A stretch of DNA of 9,405 nucleotides from Bacilli bacterium (GCA_028691905.1 JAQUYJ010000030.1:1-9405); one strand, 5' to 3'; counted from the stretch's first letter, positions 1-6,480 are shown. The notes: generated from the letters alone by a model not told the origin. Numbers and translations are program-made.

Positions 1-975
1 CAATAAACTGATAAGCACAAAGAAGTACCCTTCCCATGATTTGGGGTGTTCGATTAAAAAGACAATAACGAAAAACAATATGATAAAATTCCCGATGGTA
101 GCTGTATAATGAGCTCCTACTACCGGAGCAAAGAATGAGCCAAGAATGGCGAGCATATCCAAAGAATCATAGAAAACAAAGCCTTTTGATGCAATCCTTC
201 CCGATGAGAGACTGGCCAGTAATTGGGGAGCGAGAACAAATCCCCCAACCAATGCCCCAAACAGATAAACAAAGTTAACCCTGAAGAATCCTTTTGTTTT
301 TTCTTTCAGTGGATCCTTATTCAAAATACTTCGTAACAGAACAAAAACTTCAAATCCCACACAGGCAAACATAAAGAAATAAAACTGGGCAATCAGGGCA
401 TAGAAACTGACAGCCATTAAAAGAAGGGGGCTTTCTTTTCTAAGCACTTTTTGAGCTCCCAAAACAATTAATGGAAAAAGCATCCATCCGTTGATAAACA
501 TTGGATGGCGAAATGCAGTATAGAGTGTATTGATATTAAAACTGTAGAAAATACCGACAACCAATAAAATGGATTCTTTTTTTATTCCCATCTTTTTGGC
601 GAGCATAATCATAAAAAGACCGCTCAGATATAAACGGATCATGCCAATCAGATAATAAGAAAATTCAATATAGGGAAGCGGAATAATATAGGCAATGACT
701 GTCATTGGATCAAAAAGCGAATAATAGGTATATCCTAAAATAAAGTCACTTCCCAGTCCCATATCAAACCGGTATAATGGTAAAAGCCCACCCTGCAATG
801 CTTCTTTTATCTGTGAAACATAGTCATATAAAAACACAAGATGCTGTTTATATCCGTCCGTAAATAATCCAAAAGAAAGTGGAATTTGACTGCGAATTGA
901 TGCCGGAAGGGTACTGATCAAAAAAGCCAAGAAAAATACAAGTGTATAGCGAAGATAAAGTTTATTTTTTTCCAT
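1..975 (-). CDS. yfhO: YfhO-family polytopic membrane glycosyltransferase (GT-C type), N-terminal part, cut by window edge
   Basis: Open from ATG at 975 to base 1 without a stop, giving 325 residues; family members run to roughly 850, so more than half lies outside. GGAG at 981-984 sits 5 bases before the ATG. A membrane segment at about 11-28 is followed by the family signature: TDGYKQH at 39-45, then LPLYRFDMGLGSDF at 65-78 and the aromatic/proline stretch near 83-101, followed by repeated hydrophobic segments. Asp40, just after the first membrane segment, is the candidate GT-C catalytic acid in the first outside loop (inference by family analogy). In Bacillus subtilis, YfhO acts with the glycosyltransferase CsbB and flippase GtcA to decorate lipoteichoic acid with GlcNAc. 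Here both partners are encoded divergently next door, which supports the same kind of role; the sugar and the acceptor cannot be read from sequence. Confidence 0.88.
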   Translation of the reverse strand, partial: MEKNKLYLRYTLVFFLAFLISTLPASIRSQIPLSFGLFTDGYKQHLVFLYDYVSQIKEALQGGLLPLYRFDMGLGSDFILGYTYYSLFDPMTVIAYIIPLPYIEFSYYLIGMIRLYLSGLFMIMLAKKMGIKKESILLVVGIFYSFNINTLYTAFRHPMFINGWMLFPLIVLGAQKVLRKESPLLLMAVSFYALIAQFYFFMFACVGFEVFVLLRSILNKDPLKEKTKGFFRVNFVYLFGALVGGFVLAPQLLASLSSGRIASKGFVFYDSLDMLAILGSFFAPVVGAHYTATIGNFIILFFVIVFLIEHPKSWEGYFFVLISLL

Positions 976-999
976 ACCTGCTCCATTTAACTACCTCAT

Positions 1000-1028
1000 A
1001 TTTTAGCACAGGAAAGCCTATAATTCAA
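1000..1028 (-). promoter_or_regulatory. Promoter for the yfhO-like gene
   Basis: On the minus strand TTGAAT (1023-1028) is followed after exactly 17 bases by TAAAAT (1000-1005), with a TG one base before the -10 (extended -10). Transcription would start near 993, leaving a short leader before the ATG at 975. Read from sequence only. Confidence 0.6.
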
Positions 1029-1036
1029 GTTTCAAC

Positions 1037-1065
1037 TTTACAATTTACTGTTGGTGTGCTATAAT
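1037..1065 (+). promoter_or_regulatory. Promoter for the gtrB-gtrA pair
   Basis: TTTACA (1037-1042), 17-base spacer, perfect TATAAT (1060-1065) with TG at 1057-1058 (extended -10). Predicted start of transcription is near 1072, about 17 bases before the ATG at 1089. It excludes an in-frame TTG at 1065 as a start, because that codon lies in the -10 box. The -35 is only 8 bases from the -35 of the divergent promoter. Confidence 0.75.
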
Positions 1066-1088
1066 TGATTGACTTAAGGAAGAATATT

Positions 1089-2012
1089 ATGAAAAAAATC
1101 ACCATTATCGTACCATGTTACAATGAGCAGGAAGTATTGCCTCTCTTTTTTGAAGAAATACAAAAGCAGTTTAATCCAACCTATTTGTTTCAGCTGGTTT
1201 TTGTTGATGATGGTTCAAAAGACCAGACACTGAGTATTATCCGCGACTATGCGAAACAATATTCTTTTGTGAAATACATCTCTTTTTCCAGAAATTTTGG
1301 AAAAGAAAGTGCGATGCTTGCCGGCTTAAAAGCAGCCAAGGACTTAAACAGCGATGCCGCAATCATCATTGATGCTGATCTACAGCATCCACCCGTTCTT
1401 ATCAAAGAGATGATTACTTATTTTGAAGAAGGGTACAAGCATATTTACGCCCGTCAGAACAATCGGGAAAAGGAATCATTTATCCGTACTTTTTTTGCGC
1501 TTGCTTTTTATCGTGTCTATGCTTTTTTTACCGGGTTTAAAAACATGAATCAGGGCGCAGTCGATTTTTGTTTAATCGACCGTGATGTTATTGATGCTTT
1601 TCTGGAAATAAAAGATGTCAACCGATTCACAAAGGGCATTTTTTCCTGGGTTGGATACGAAAAAAAATGTTTGGATTTTGATCATACTCCCCGCGCAGCC
1701 GGTCATACAAAATGGTCTTTTTGGGGCCTGTGGAAATATGCATTTTTAGGAATCAAACAGTTTTCCCGTTTTTATCTCTTTCTGTTTTCTTTATTGTTGG
1801 TAATCGGTTTTGGTTTCTTTGCTGTTGATATCATTCTTGATATCTCCCGCCAGACTTTTTCCTATGTCTCTCTTAAATTAGATGTTTTTATTATATTGAT
1901 TTTACTTGGCCTTCGAACCATCACAAAGCTACTCTATGATATTCGAGATCAATCTCTAAACCGCCCAATCTATCTAACGAAGGAATCCAATATCAGCCAT
2001 GACACTCATTAG
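1089..2012 (+). CDS. csbB: GT2 polyprenyl-phosphate sugar transferase (GtrB/CsbB/DPM1-like)
   Basis: 307 residues. It is expected to move a sugar from a nucleotide donor to undecaprenyl phosphate on the cytoplasmic face. The GT2 domain (about 1-210) has VPCYNEQEV at 8-16, VDDGS at 39-43, SRNFGKESA at 67-75 and the metal/donor site DADLQHPP at 95-102. R202 and GHTKW at 205-209 match the conserved R..G.SK region of this family. Two C-terminal membrane segments follow at about 228-250 and 264-282, then a cytoplasmic tail with the NRPIY pattern (291-295). I chose ATG 1089 because AAGGA lies 8-9 bases upstream and the only longer start, TTG 1065, overlaps the promoter. The gene overlaps the flippase gene by 14 bases. 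The product sugar (GlcNAc, glucose or other) cannot be read from the sequence; the symbol is by family analogy. Confidence 0.88.
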   Translation: MKKITIIVPCYNEQEVLPLFFEEIQKQFNPTYLFQLVFVDDGSKDQTLSIIRDYAKQYSFVKYISFSRNFGKESAMLAGLKAAKDLNSDAAIIIDADLQHPPVLIKEMITYFEEGYKHIYARQNNREKESFIRTFFALAFYRVYAFFTGFKNMNQGAVDFCLIDRDVIDAFLEIKDVNRFTKGIFSWVGYEKKCLDFDHTPRAAGHTKWSFWGLWKYAFLGIKQFSRFYLFLFSLLLVIGFGFFAVDIILDISRQTFSYVSLKLDVFIILILLGLRTITKLLYDIRDQSLNRPIYLTKESNISHDTH

Positions 2013-2439
2013 AAAATTATTCCAAACATTCTTATCAAGAGCATTCATTACGTTCTGCATTATCGGTGTAATCAACACCCTCCTTCATTTAGGTGTCTAT
2101 AATGCTGTTCTTGCCATCCCCCATCAAAGTGAAGATTTTTTGGTCTTATTGGGAAATACCCTTGCTTTTATTATTGCATCCTTATTTTCCTACTGGGCAA
2201 ATGCCACTTTCACCTATCGGGAGAAAATGAGTCAAAAAACATTCTGGCTGGCAATGGTCACTTTTCTAATCCGTTTGTTTCTAAGCGATTTGCTCATTTA
2301 CATCTGTTTATTGCTTATCCGCGAGTTTGGTTGGACTTCCCTGATCCCCTGGGCACCCCTACCCGCATCAATCATTTTAATACCTATTCAATTTCTTGTC
2401 TTCAATATTATTTTTAAACAAAAAAACAAGTCTAACTGA
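1999..2439 (+). CDS. gtcA: GtrA/GtcA-family lipid-linked sugar flippase
   Basis: 146 residues with four predicted membrane segments (about 16-38, 48-70, 82-107, 118-139), the size and topology of GtrA (PF04138). The first helix carries FCIIGVINTLLHLGVYN (19-35) and the second NTLAFIIASLFSYWANATF (53-71), both matching family patterns. Members are thought to flip polyprenyl-phosphate monosaccharide across the membrane, here the product of the upstream GT2 gene. ATG 1999 overlaps the end of that gene by 14 bases. The nearest AAGGA (1980-1984) is 14 bases away, longer than usual, so translation probably depends partly on coupling. The last bases lie inside the terminator, and the stop overlaps the end of the opposing gene. 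Confidence 0.88.
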   Translation: MTLIRKLFQTFLSRAFITFCIIGVINTLLHLGVYNAVLAIPHQSEDFLVLLGNTLAFIIASLFSYWANATFTYREKMSQKTFWLAMVTFLIRLFLSDLLIYICLLLIREFGWTSLIPWAPLPASIILIPIQFLVFNIIFKQKNKSN

Positions 2440-2452
2440 CTTGCTTTTTTTT
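2420..2452. terminator. Compact bidirectional terminator over two convergent stop codons
   Basis: A 6-bp stem CAAGTC (2427-2432) / GACTTG (2438-2443) with a 5-base loop. It is flanked by A7 on the left (2420-2426), which becomes a T-run on the minus strand, and by T8 on the right (2445-2452). The stop codons of both convergent genes lie within the hairpin region. Confidence 0.7.
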
Positions 2453-3340
2453 ATTCCCGAGTCTTGCGGTCTGGTATACACCGAATATAATCATCGCTGC
2501 TCCGATATAATGATAATAATCCAATCGTTCCTGCAGAAAAACAGCTCCGGCAATAATCGATACTACGGTTGCTAAATTGGAATAGATGCTTGAAACAGGA
2601 GCACTTAAATGATGGAGCGAAAAATTAACCAAAAAGAATCCGCCAATCGACGCGATGATACCCAAATATAGAATCGGTCCAATAACACTGAGATTCGCCA
2701 GATCTCTGCCGTATCCTGAAATGTTTCCCTCTCCCAACAGCATAACAATATAGACTGTCTGAAAGATTATGGCACCAAACAGCATCATAAAATAAGTAAT
2801 TTCAATCGGTGTAACCTGCTCATTTGCTTTTCTGGATGCAATATTAAACAGCGCTGCAGCAAGAACAGCACCAAACAGCAATACGATTCCCCAACCGTTC
2901 TGAAAAAGCCCTGCAGTTGATTTCATCCATTGAATAAAAATGATTCCCCCTACACTTAACAATATATATAGAAACTGTAACGCACTTGGTTTTTCCTTTA
3001 AGATAAGAATACTGAATATACTGACCATAATCGGAATAAGGGCAATCATCATTCCTGCTTCACTGCTGGCTACCAGTTGTAATCCATATGTTTCAAACAA
3101 GAAATAGAGAATGGATTGAAATAAAACAATGGGTAATATTGCTTTCAGCTTGTTTTTGGAGAATTGAATCCGAATAATTTTCAATAACCGCAGGATTTCA
3201 ATAACAAGGAAGGCCAGTAAAAAACGAAAAGCAATGAGGGTAATCGGCTGAATATAGTTTAGGGCTATTTTCGAAAATAAAAATGATAATCCAAAAATAC
3301 TCGAAAAAGCAATTCCTGATAAGTGAGCTAATTTTTTCAT
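2432..3340 (-). CDS. EamA/DMT-superfamily transporter
   Basis: 302 residues, almost entirely hydrophobic, consistent with ten membrane helices in two EamA repeats (about 5-137 and 150-293). Each half ends in the family's typical turn: LKEKPS at 114-119 and LQERLD at 269-274, each followed by a glycine-rich helix (LSVGGIIFI; AAMIIFGVY). The C-terminus is short and basic. DMT proteins export or exchange small metabolites; substrates vary and cannot be predicted here. The ATG at 3340 has AGGAAGG 5 bases upstream. It follows the DUF2087 gene by 36 bases on the same strand and is probably the last gene of the sulfatase operon, although a small hairpin lies between them. If it belongs functionally, it could move the sulfatase substrate, product or sulfate/sulfite; that is inference only. 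Confidence 0.88.
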   Translation of the reverse strand: MKKLAHLSGIAFSSIFGLSFLFSKIALNYIQPITLIAFRFLLAFLVIEILRLLKIIRIQFSKNKLKAILPIVLFQSILYFLFETYGLQLVASSEAGMMIALIPIMVSIFSILILKEKPSALQFLYILLSVGGIIFIQWMKSTAGLFQNGWGIVLLFGAVLAAALFNIASRKANEQVTPIEITYFMMLFGAIIFQTVYIVMLLGEGNISGYGRDLANLSVIGPILYLGIIASIGGFFLVNFSLHHLSAPVSSIYSNLATVVSIIAGAVFLQERLDYYHYIGAAMIIFGVYQTARLGNKKKQVS

Positions 3341-3352
3341 GATATCCTTCCT

Positions 3353-3379
3353 TAAAAATGATCCACCTTATGTGGATTA
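3353..3379 (-). terminator. Weak hairpin with short T-run between the DUF2087 and transporter genes
   Basis: On the minus strand ATCCAC (3377-3372) pairs with GTGGAT (3366-3361) around a 5-base loop; a G-T and an A-T pair can extend it into the TAA stop of the upstream gene. Only five T residues follow (3357-3353). This could be a partial terminator lowering expression of the transporter, or an mRNA-processing or stability element. Too weak to call an operon end. Confidence 0.35.
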
Positions 3380-3658
3380 TCGCAACCAATAACAGGATCC
3401 GTCAGGAACACGGTCGATAAACCCATAATCATACAGTGCCCGACGAATTGTTACAAAGTCATCCGTCACTTCCAAAATGATACTGTTTATTTCTTTTTCA
3501 CTGTATTTTTTTTCTTTTTCAAAACATTTCGCAATCCAGTACAGCACCAAATACTTCTGTTTTTGCTTTTTGGGATAATGCTTTAAGCGCAGAGGGGCTG
3601 CTGATGTGAAATATTTTGTCAGAGCTTGATCAATTTCCAATTGTGATATCTCAAACAT
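3377..3658 (-). CDS. Stand-alone DUF2087-domain protein
   Basis: 93 residues, essentially one DUF2087 domain. Visible family features are the basic PKKQKQKYLVLYWIAK stretch (29-44), the CFEKEKKYSEKEIN segment (45-58), DDFVTIRRALYDYGFIDR (66-83) and the closing DGSCYW (86-91). There is no signal peptide or membrane segment, so it should be cytoplasmic. In other bacteria this domain often sits at the end of HTH-type regulators; its own function is not established, and the charged helical pattern would suit a winged-helix or nucleic-acid-binding fold (inference). ATG 3658 has AGGA (3665-3668) 6 bases upstream and overlaps the end of the maturase gene by 8 bases, so translation is coupled. Its place between a sulfatase maturase and a transporter suggests a regulatory or accessory part in that operon. 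Confidence 0.82.
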   Translation of the reverse strand: MFEISQLEIDQALTKYFTSAAPLRLKHYPKKQKQKYLVLYWIAKCFEKEKKYSEKEINSIILEVTDDFVTIRRALYDYGFIDRVPDGSCYWLR

Positions 3659-4757
3659 AATAAATCCTTTCTGCTAATTTTTCAAGACGAAGAATATTTT
3701 TTTGAAAAAAAGCCAAATATGCTTCACAATAATACGGATTGTGCGTATTGGTCATTTCTTTATAACGCTTGCACCCACCTTTACATAATTGATAGAAAGA
3801 GCAATTCAAACAGGATGTGGGTACTTGCAGGGAATCCTCGACAAATTTTTTACTTTTGGGGTGTGCTACTATTTCTTCAAATGTGTTGTCGACGACGGAT
3901 CCCATCTTCCATTCATCCAAGACATAAAAATCACAGGGATAAACAGACCCATCTGCTTCTATTACCAAATTATTGCTGCAGTGACCGCTTAAATCACAGG
4001 ATTGGGGTTGGAACCCTAAAATTAAACTGATGATATTATCAAAGTAACGAATCCCTACTAAATGATTTTCATTTAATTCCTGTTCCCACCAATCCAAAGC
4101 GATATTCAAAAATTCTTCATATTGGCGGGGGGTGACAATATAAGGATCATTTTCCTGCAAATCCAGATTTGGCACATAGGGAATAAACTGCAAATAGGAA
4201 AAAGCTTCTTTTTTAAAAAAAGACAAGATTTCTTTGCTGTGTACGATTGAAGTGGATGTGAGGACGGATAAAATATTAAAATTGACATCAGCCTTTTTTA
4301 AATGGGCTATTCCTTTCATCACTTCATCGAAACTGCCTTCCTTTTTATTGGTAATTCGATTTTGATTATGGACAAATTCCGGTCCGTCAAGGGACACACC
4401 GACTAGAAAATTATTTTTTTTAAAGAAACCGGCCCAATTCTCATCAATCAATACACCATTGGTTTGAATAGAATAAACGATTCTACAATTATTATGGTTC
4501 AATAATGCGACTTTTTCAACAAACGCTTCATAAAAAGGCAGTCCCGCAAGAAGCGGTTCTCCCCCCTGAAAAGAAAAGATTACTGCCTTTTTTGCACACT
4601 GAAAAGCGTTTTGGATTAATTTGGTGACCTCTTCTGCTTTCATAATCCCTCTGTTTTTCCATTTTCGGTGTGCGCTGACATCCTGATAAAAACAGTATCG
4701 ACAATTTAAATTGCAGGAACTGGAAGCACTTTTAATCAATAAACTGAGAACATCCAT
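3651..4757 (-). CDS. Anaerobic sulfatase-maturating enzyme (anSME), radical SAM/SPASM
   Basis: 368 residues. The enzyme oxidises the active-site Cys (or Ser) of a sulfatase to C-alpha-formylglycine in the cytoplasm without oxygen. The radical-SAM cluster motif is CNLNCRYC (C15, C19, C22); SFQGGEPLL (62-70) is the SAM-binding GGEP motif. The C-terminal SPASM region has C254, C260, C275, C316, C319, C325, C329 and C344, giving ligands for two auxiliary [4Fe-4S] clusters. D276, in YPCDFY, matches the Asp proposed as the base in the Clostridium perfringens enzyme. As I recall that enzyme's numbering, ours agrees within one residue up to C329. ATG 4757 shares its A with the TAA of the sulfatase gene (TAATG). 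No good Shine-Dalgarno precedes it, so translation likely depends on ribosomes finishing the sulfatase. The physiological target is almost certainly that sulfatase. Confidence 0.93.
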   Translation of the reverse strand: MDVLSLLIKSASSSCNLNCRYCFYQDVSAHRKWKNRGIMKAEEVTKLIQNAFQCAKKAVIFSFQGGEPLLAGLPFYEAFVEKVALLNHNNCRIVYSIQTNGVLIDENWAGFFKKNNFLVGVSLDGPEFVHNQNRITNKKEGSFDEVMKGIAHLKKADVNFNILSVLTSTSIVHSKEILSFFKKEAFSYLQFIPYVPNLDLQENDPYIVTPRQYEEFLNIALDWWEQELNENHLVGIRYFDNIISLILGFQPQSCDLSGHCSNNLVIEADGSVYPCDFYVLDEWKMGSVVDNTFEEIVAHPKSKKFVEDSLQVPTSCLNCSFYQLCKGGCKRYKEMTNTHNPYYCEAYLAFFQKNILRLEKLAERIYYV

Positions 4758-6220
4758 TATTTATCTTTGAATTCTTCGGGATGGGCTTCTTTATATTTTT
4801 CGATAAATGCTTCCCGTTTAGTCTTTATTAAATGTGGAAAATAATTCTTCAGCATCATGCTGGCGTGGAAGGGTCCCCCTTCTTTCATAACAGTTGACAT
4901 CGGGTCTTCCTGATAATTGTTTTTCTTCATCATTTCATCATGCCAATCAAATAACAAAGCAGCCATTTTATTTACTGTTTCGGGTTGGGAAGAAGCAATA
5001 TTGTTTTGTTCGTGTGGATCATTTTTCATATCAAACAGCATGTGCCTGTCGAAAAAATGATATCCATCATGATAGGTACGGATATATAAGTGATCTTTTG
5101 TTCTTACACTGCGTTGGCAGACATGAGCCATTTGACTAAGGACAATATAGGGATGTCCGTTGTCTTTTCCTTCTGTAATGGTTGAAGCAAAACTTTTCCC
5201 ATCCCATTCCGGTGACGGTTTTGCTTTAATCAAATCAGCGATTGTGGAAATAAAATCGACATTGGCATGAAGTCCATCGGCACGAATACCTTTTTTACCA
5301 TTCGGCCATTTGATAATAAACGGAATATGACAGGTTCCCTCATCTGCTGTACCATGTTCTGCATAAATTCCCAGTTCACCCATATTTTCACCGTGATCAG
5401 CGGATACAATAATCGCTGTATCTTCGAGGATACCCTGTTCATTCAATACATCCAATATTTGACCGACATGCATATCTGCATACCTTATTCCCAGATCATA
5501 TCCATCAAACAGTCTTTTCACGTCTTCCAAATTGTCCAATCTTCCGACTTGACGGGGATAGGCAGCTGGAACCTGATCTGTAAACATCATCAATTCCTGA
5601 GCATGATGCGGTCCTGCTGATGCTTGATGCTTTTTTAATACTTCTTCTGTAATCCATTCTGGACCTTCATCCTTGGTAAACGGATTTTCTATTTCGTCCG
5701 GTGTACGGTGGGGAGTATGGGGATCCCACATATTCACATATAAAAACCAGTTGTCCCGATTTTCATTGCGTTTGAGCCAGTCAAGTGCTGTCGGCATAAC
5801 TTCATGTGCTTTCTCTATTCCCCGTTTTCCTGTATCATATATTTCACTGAATCCACCATAAAAATACCAAGCGGAATGACGGCTGGCAAAAGGGGTTACT
5901 CCAACTGTATAATAACCATTGTTTCGAAGCATTCCAAATAAACTTTCGAATTCCAATCGGCTTCGAAATTTTCTTGTTGGATCAATGTGAAGCTGAGTTG
6001 TCGATTTGCCATGACCAACTACCCCGTTGCGAATCCCATATTGACCCGTAAACAAAGCGGTTCGGGAAGGAAGGCACGGAGCATCAGAACAGTAGTAATT
6101 GGAAAATACAATTCCTTCCTGCGCGATACGGTCAATATTGGGGGAAGTGTTTTTATGATATCCATAACAACCCAAATGATCGGCACGGGTTGTATCAATA
6201 TCCAGATATAAAATTCTCAT
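4757..6220 (-). CDS. Cys-type S1-family sulfatase (alkaline phosphatase superfamily), cytoplasmic
   Basis: 487 residues, a normal length for a type I sulfatase. The formylglycine signature is CLPSR (C49-R53) followed by TALFTGQYG; C49 is the residue the downstream anSME should oxidise. Other active-site features are D9 in LDIDTTRADHLGCYG (metal), DPHTPH at 166-171, and SADHGE at 273-278 with D275/H276 (metal), followed by AEHG at 287-290. The D-H pair, and Thr in place of a second Asp after D9, resemble phosphonate monoester hydrolase/choline-sulfatase-like members more than arylsulfatase A, so the natural ester cannot be named. No signal peptide: the protein begins directly with the first beta strand, so it acts in the cytoplasm on imported substrate. 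ATG 6220 has AGGAG (6230-6234) 9 bases upstream. First gene of a four-gene run. Confidence 0.93.
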   Translation of the reverse strand: MRILYLDIDTTRADHLGCYGYHKNTSPNIDRIAQEGIVFSNYYCSDAPCLPSRTALFTGQYGIRNGVVGHGKSTTQLHIDPTRKFRSRLEFESLFGMLRNNGYYTVGVTPFASRHSAWYFYGGFSEIYDTGKRGIEKAHEVMPTALDWLKRNENRDNWFLYVNMWDPHTPHRTPDEIENPFTKDEGPEWITEEVLKKHQASAGPHHAQELMMFTDQVPAAYPRQVGRLDNLEDVKRLFDGYDLGIRYADMHVGQILDVLNEQGILEDTAIIVSADHGENMGELGIYAEHGTADEGTCHIPFIIKWPNGKKGIRADGLHANVDFISTIADLIKAKPSPEWDGKSFASTITEGKDNGHPYIVLSQMAHVCQRSVRTKDHLYIRTYHDGYHFFDRHMLFDMKNDPHEQNNIASSQPETVNKMAALLFDWHDEMMKKNNYQEDPMSTVMKEGGPFHASMMLKNYFPHLIKTKREAFIEKYKEAHPEEFKDK

Positions 6221-6242
6221 ATAAATTTACTCCTCTTTATCT

Positions 6243-6271
6243 ATTATATAATATTCTTCTTCCATAATCAA
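6243..6271 (-). promoter_or_regulatory. Promoter for the sulfatase operon
   Basis: On the minus strand TTGATT (6266-6271) is followed after 17 bases by a perfect TATAAT (6243-6248). Transcription would start near 6236, giving a very short leader that begins around the AGGAG ribosome site (6230-6234). Presumed to drive all four genes down to the terminator at 2420-2452. Confidence 0.7.
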
Positions 6272-6282
6272 TTATTAATGGA
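6261..6282. promoter_or_regulatory. Imperfect palindrome over the sulfatase -35 (candidate operator)
   Basis: A 22-base dyad with outer arms TCCAT (6261-6265) and ATGGA (6278-6282) and centre AATT (6270-6273), symmetric at 14 of 22 positions. It overlaps the -35 at 6266-6271, where a bound repressor would block RNA polymerase. AT-rich DNA gives chance dyads, so this is tentative. Confidence 0.3.
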
Positions 6283-6320
6283 TAATTTAACGGACCATTT
6301 CCTCTTTTTACAATTAATCA

Positions 6321-6349
6321 TTGCAATTTTAGCCAGAATGTGTCATAAT
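6321..6349 (+). promoter_or_regulatory. Promoter for the DEAD-box helicase gene
   Basis: TTGCAA (6321-6326), 17-base spacer, CATAAT (6344-6349) with TG at 6341-6342 (extended -10). The predicted start near 6356 leaves a leader of about 140 nt before the ATG at 6497. No other good sigma-A promoter is evident nearer the gene. Confidence 0.6.
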
Positions 6350-6424
6350 GAGACATATTAATAAATTATTTAGTTTTGAAGTATATAAATGAATTTCAAA
6401 TAGTATCTGCTTTTTTCTATTAGT

Positions 6425-6480
6425 AAACACTTATTTTGACTGCGATTTTTATTCGATCAAAACAGTGTTTTTTTTATTTT
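6425..6480 (+). promoter_or_regulatory. Terminator-like hairpin in the helicase leader (candidate attenuator)
   Basis: AAACACT (6425-6431) pairs with AGTGTTT (6464-6470). After a small internal loop, TTTTGA (6434-6439) pairs with TCAAAA (6457-6462). The T-run covers 6468-6475, followed by ATTTT. It lies between the predicted promoter and the AAGGAG site (6485-6490) of the helicase. No plus-strand gene lies upstream that it could end, since the neighbour at 6220 runs the other way. Upstream TCAAATAG (6396-6403) can pair with CTTATTTTGA (6430-6439) with small bulges, a possible antiterminator. An alternative is that it ends a separate small RNA of about 120 nt. Confidence 0.5.

Larger units (their letters stand above)
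976..1088. promoter_or_regulatory. Divergent intergenic region, yfhO-like / gtrB-like
   Basis: 113 bases carrying two back-to-back promoters whose -35 boxes are 8 bases apart (1023-1028 minus, 1037-1042 plus). Both contain the string TGTGCTA followed by an AAT end (TGTGCTATAAT and TGTGCTAAAAT). No small gene or hairpin terminator is seen. The arrangement would allow joint control of the three glycosylation components. Confidence 0.55.

Noticed and set aside
1065..1088. In-frame TTG upstream start for the GT2 gene, adding 8 residues
   Set aside because: The TTG overlaps the TATAAT box of the promoter and has no ribosome site; ATG 1089 has AAGGA at good spacing and begins the normal N-terminus of the family.
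3719..4030. Open frame of 103 codons antisense to the anSME gene
   Set aside because: Covers the strongly conserved SPASM cysteine region on the other strand; Cys/Trp-rich nonsense without family features.
5267..5620. Open frames opposite the sulfatase gene, the longest 117 codons
   Set aside because: They lie antisense to a clear enzyme gene, show no recognisable domain, and look like shadows of its reading frame.
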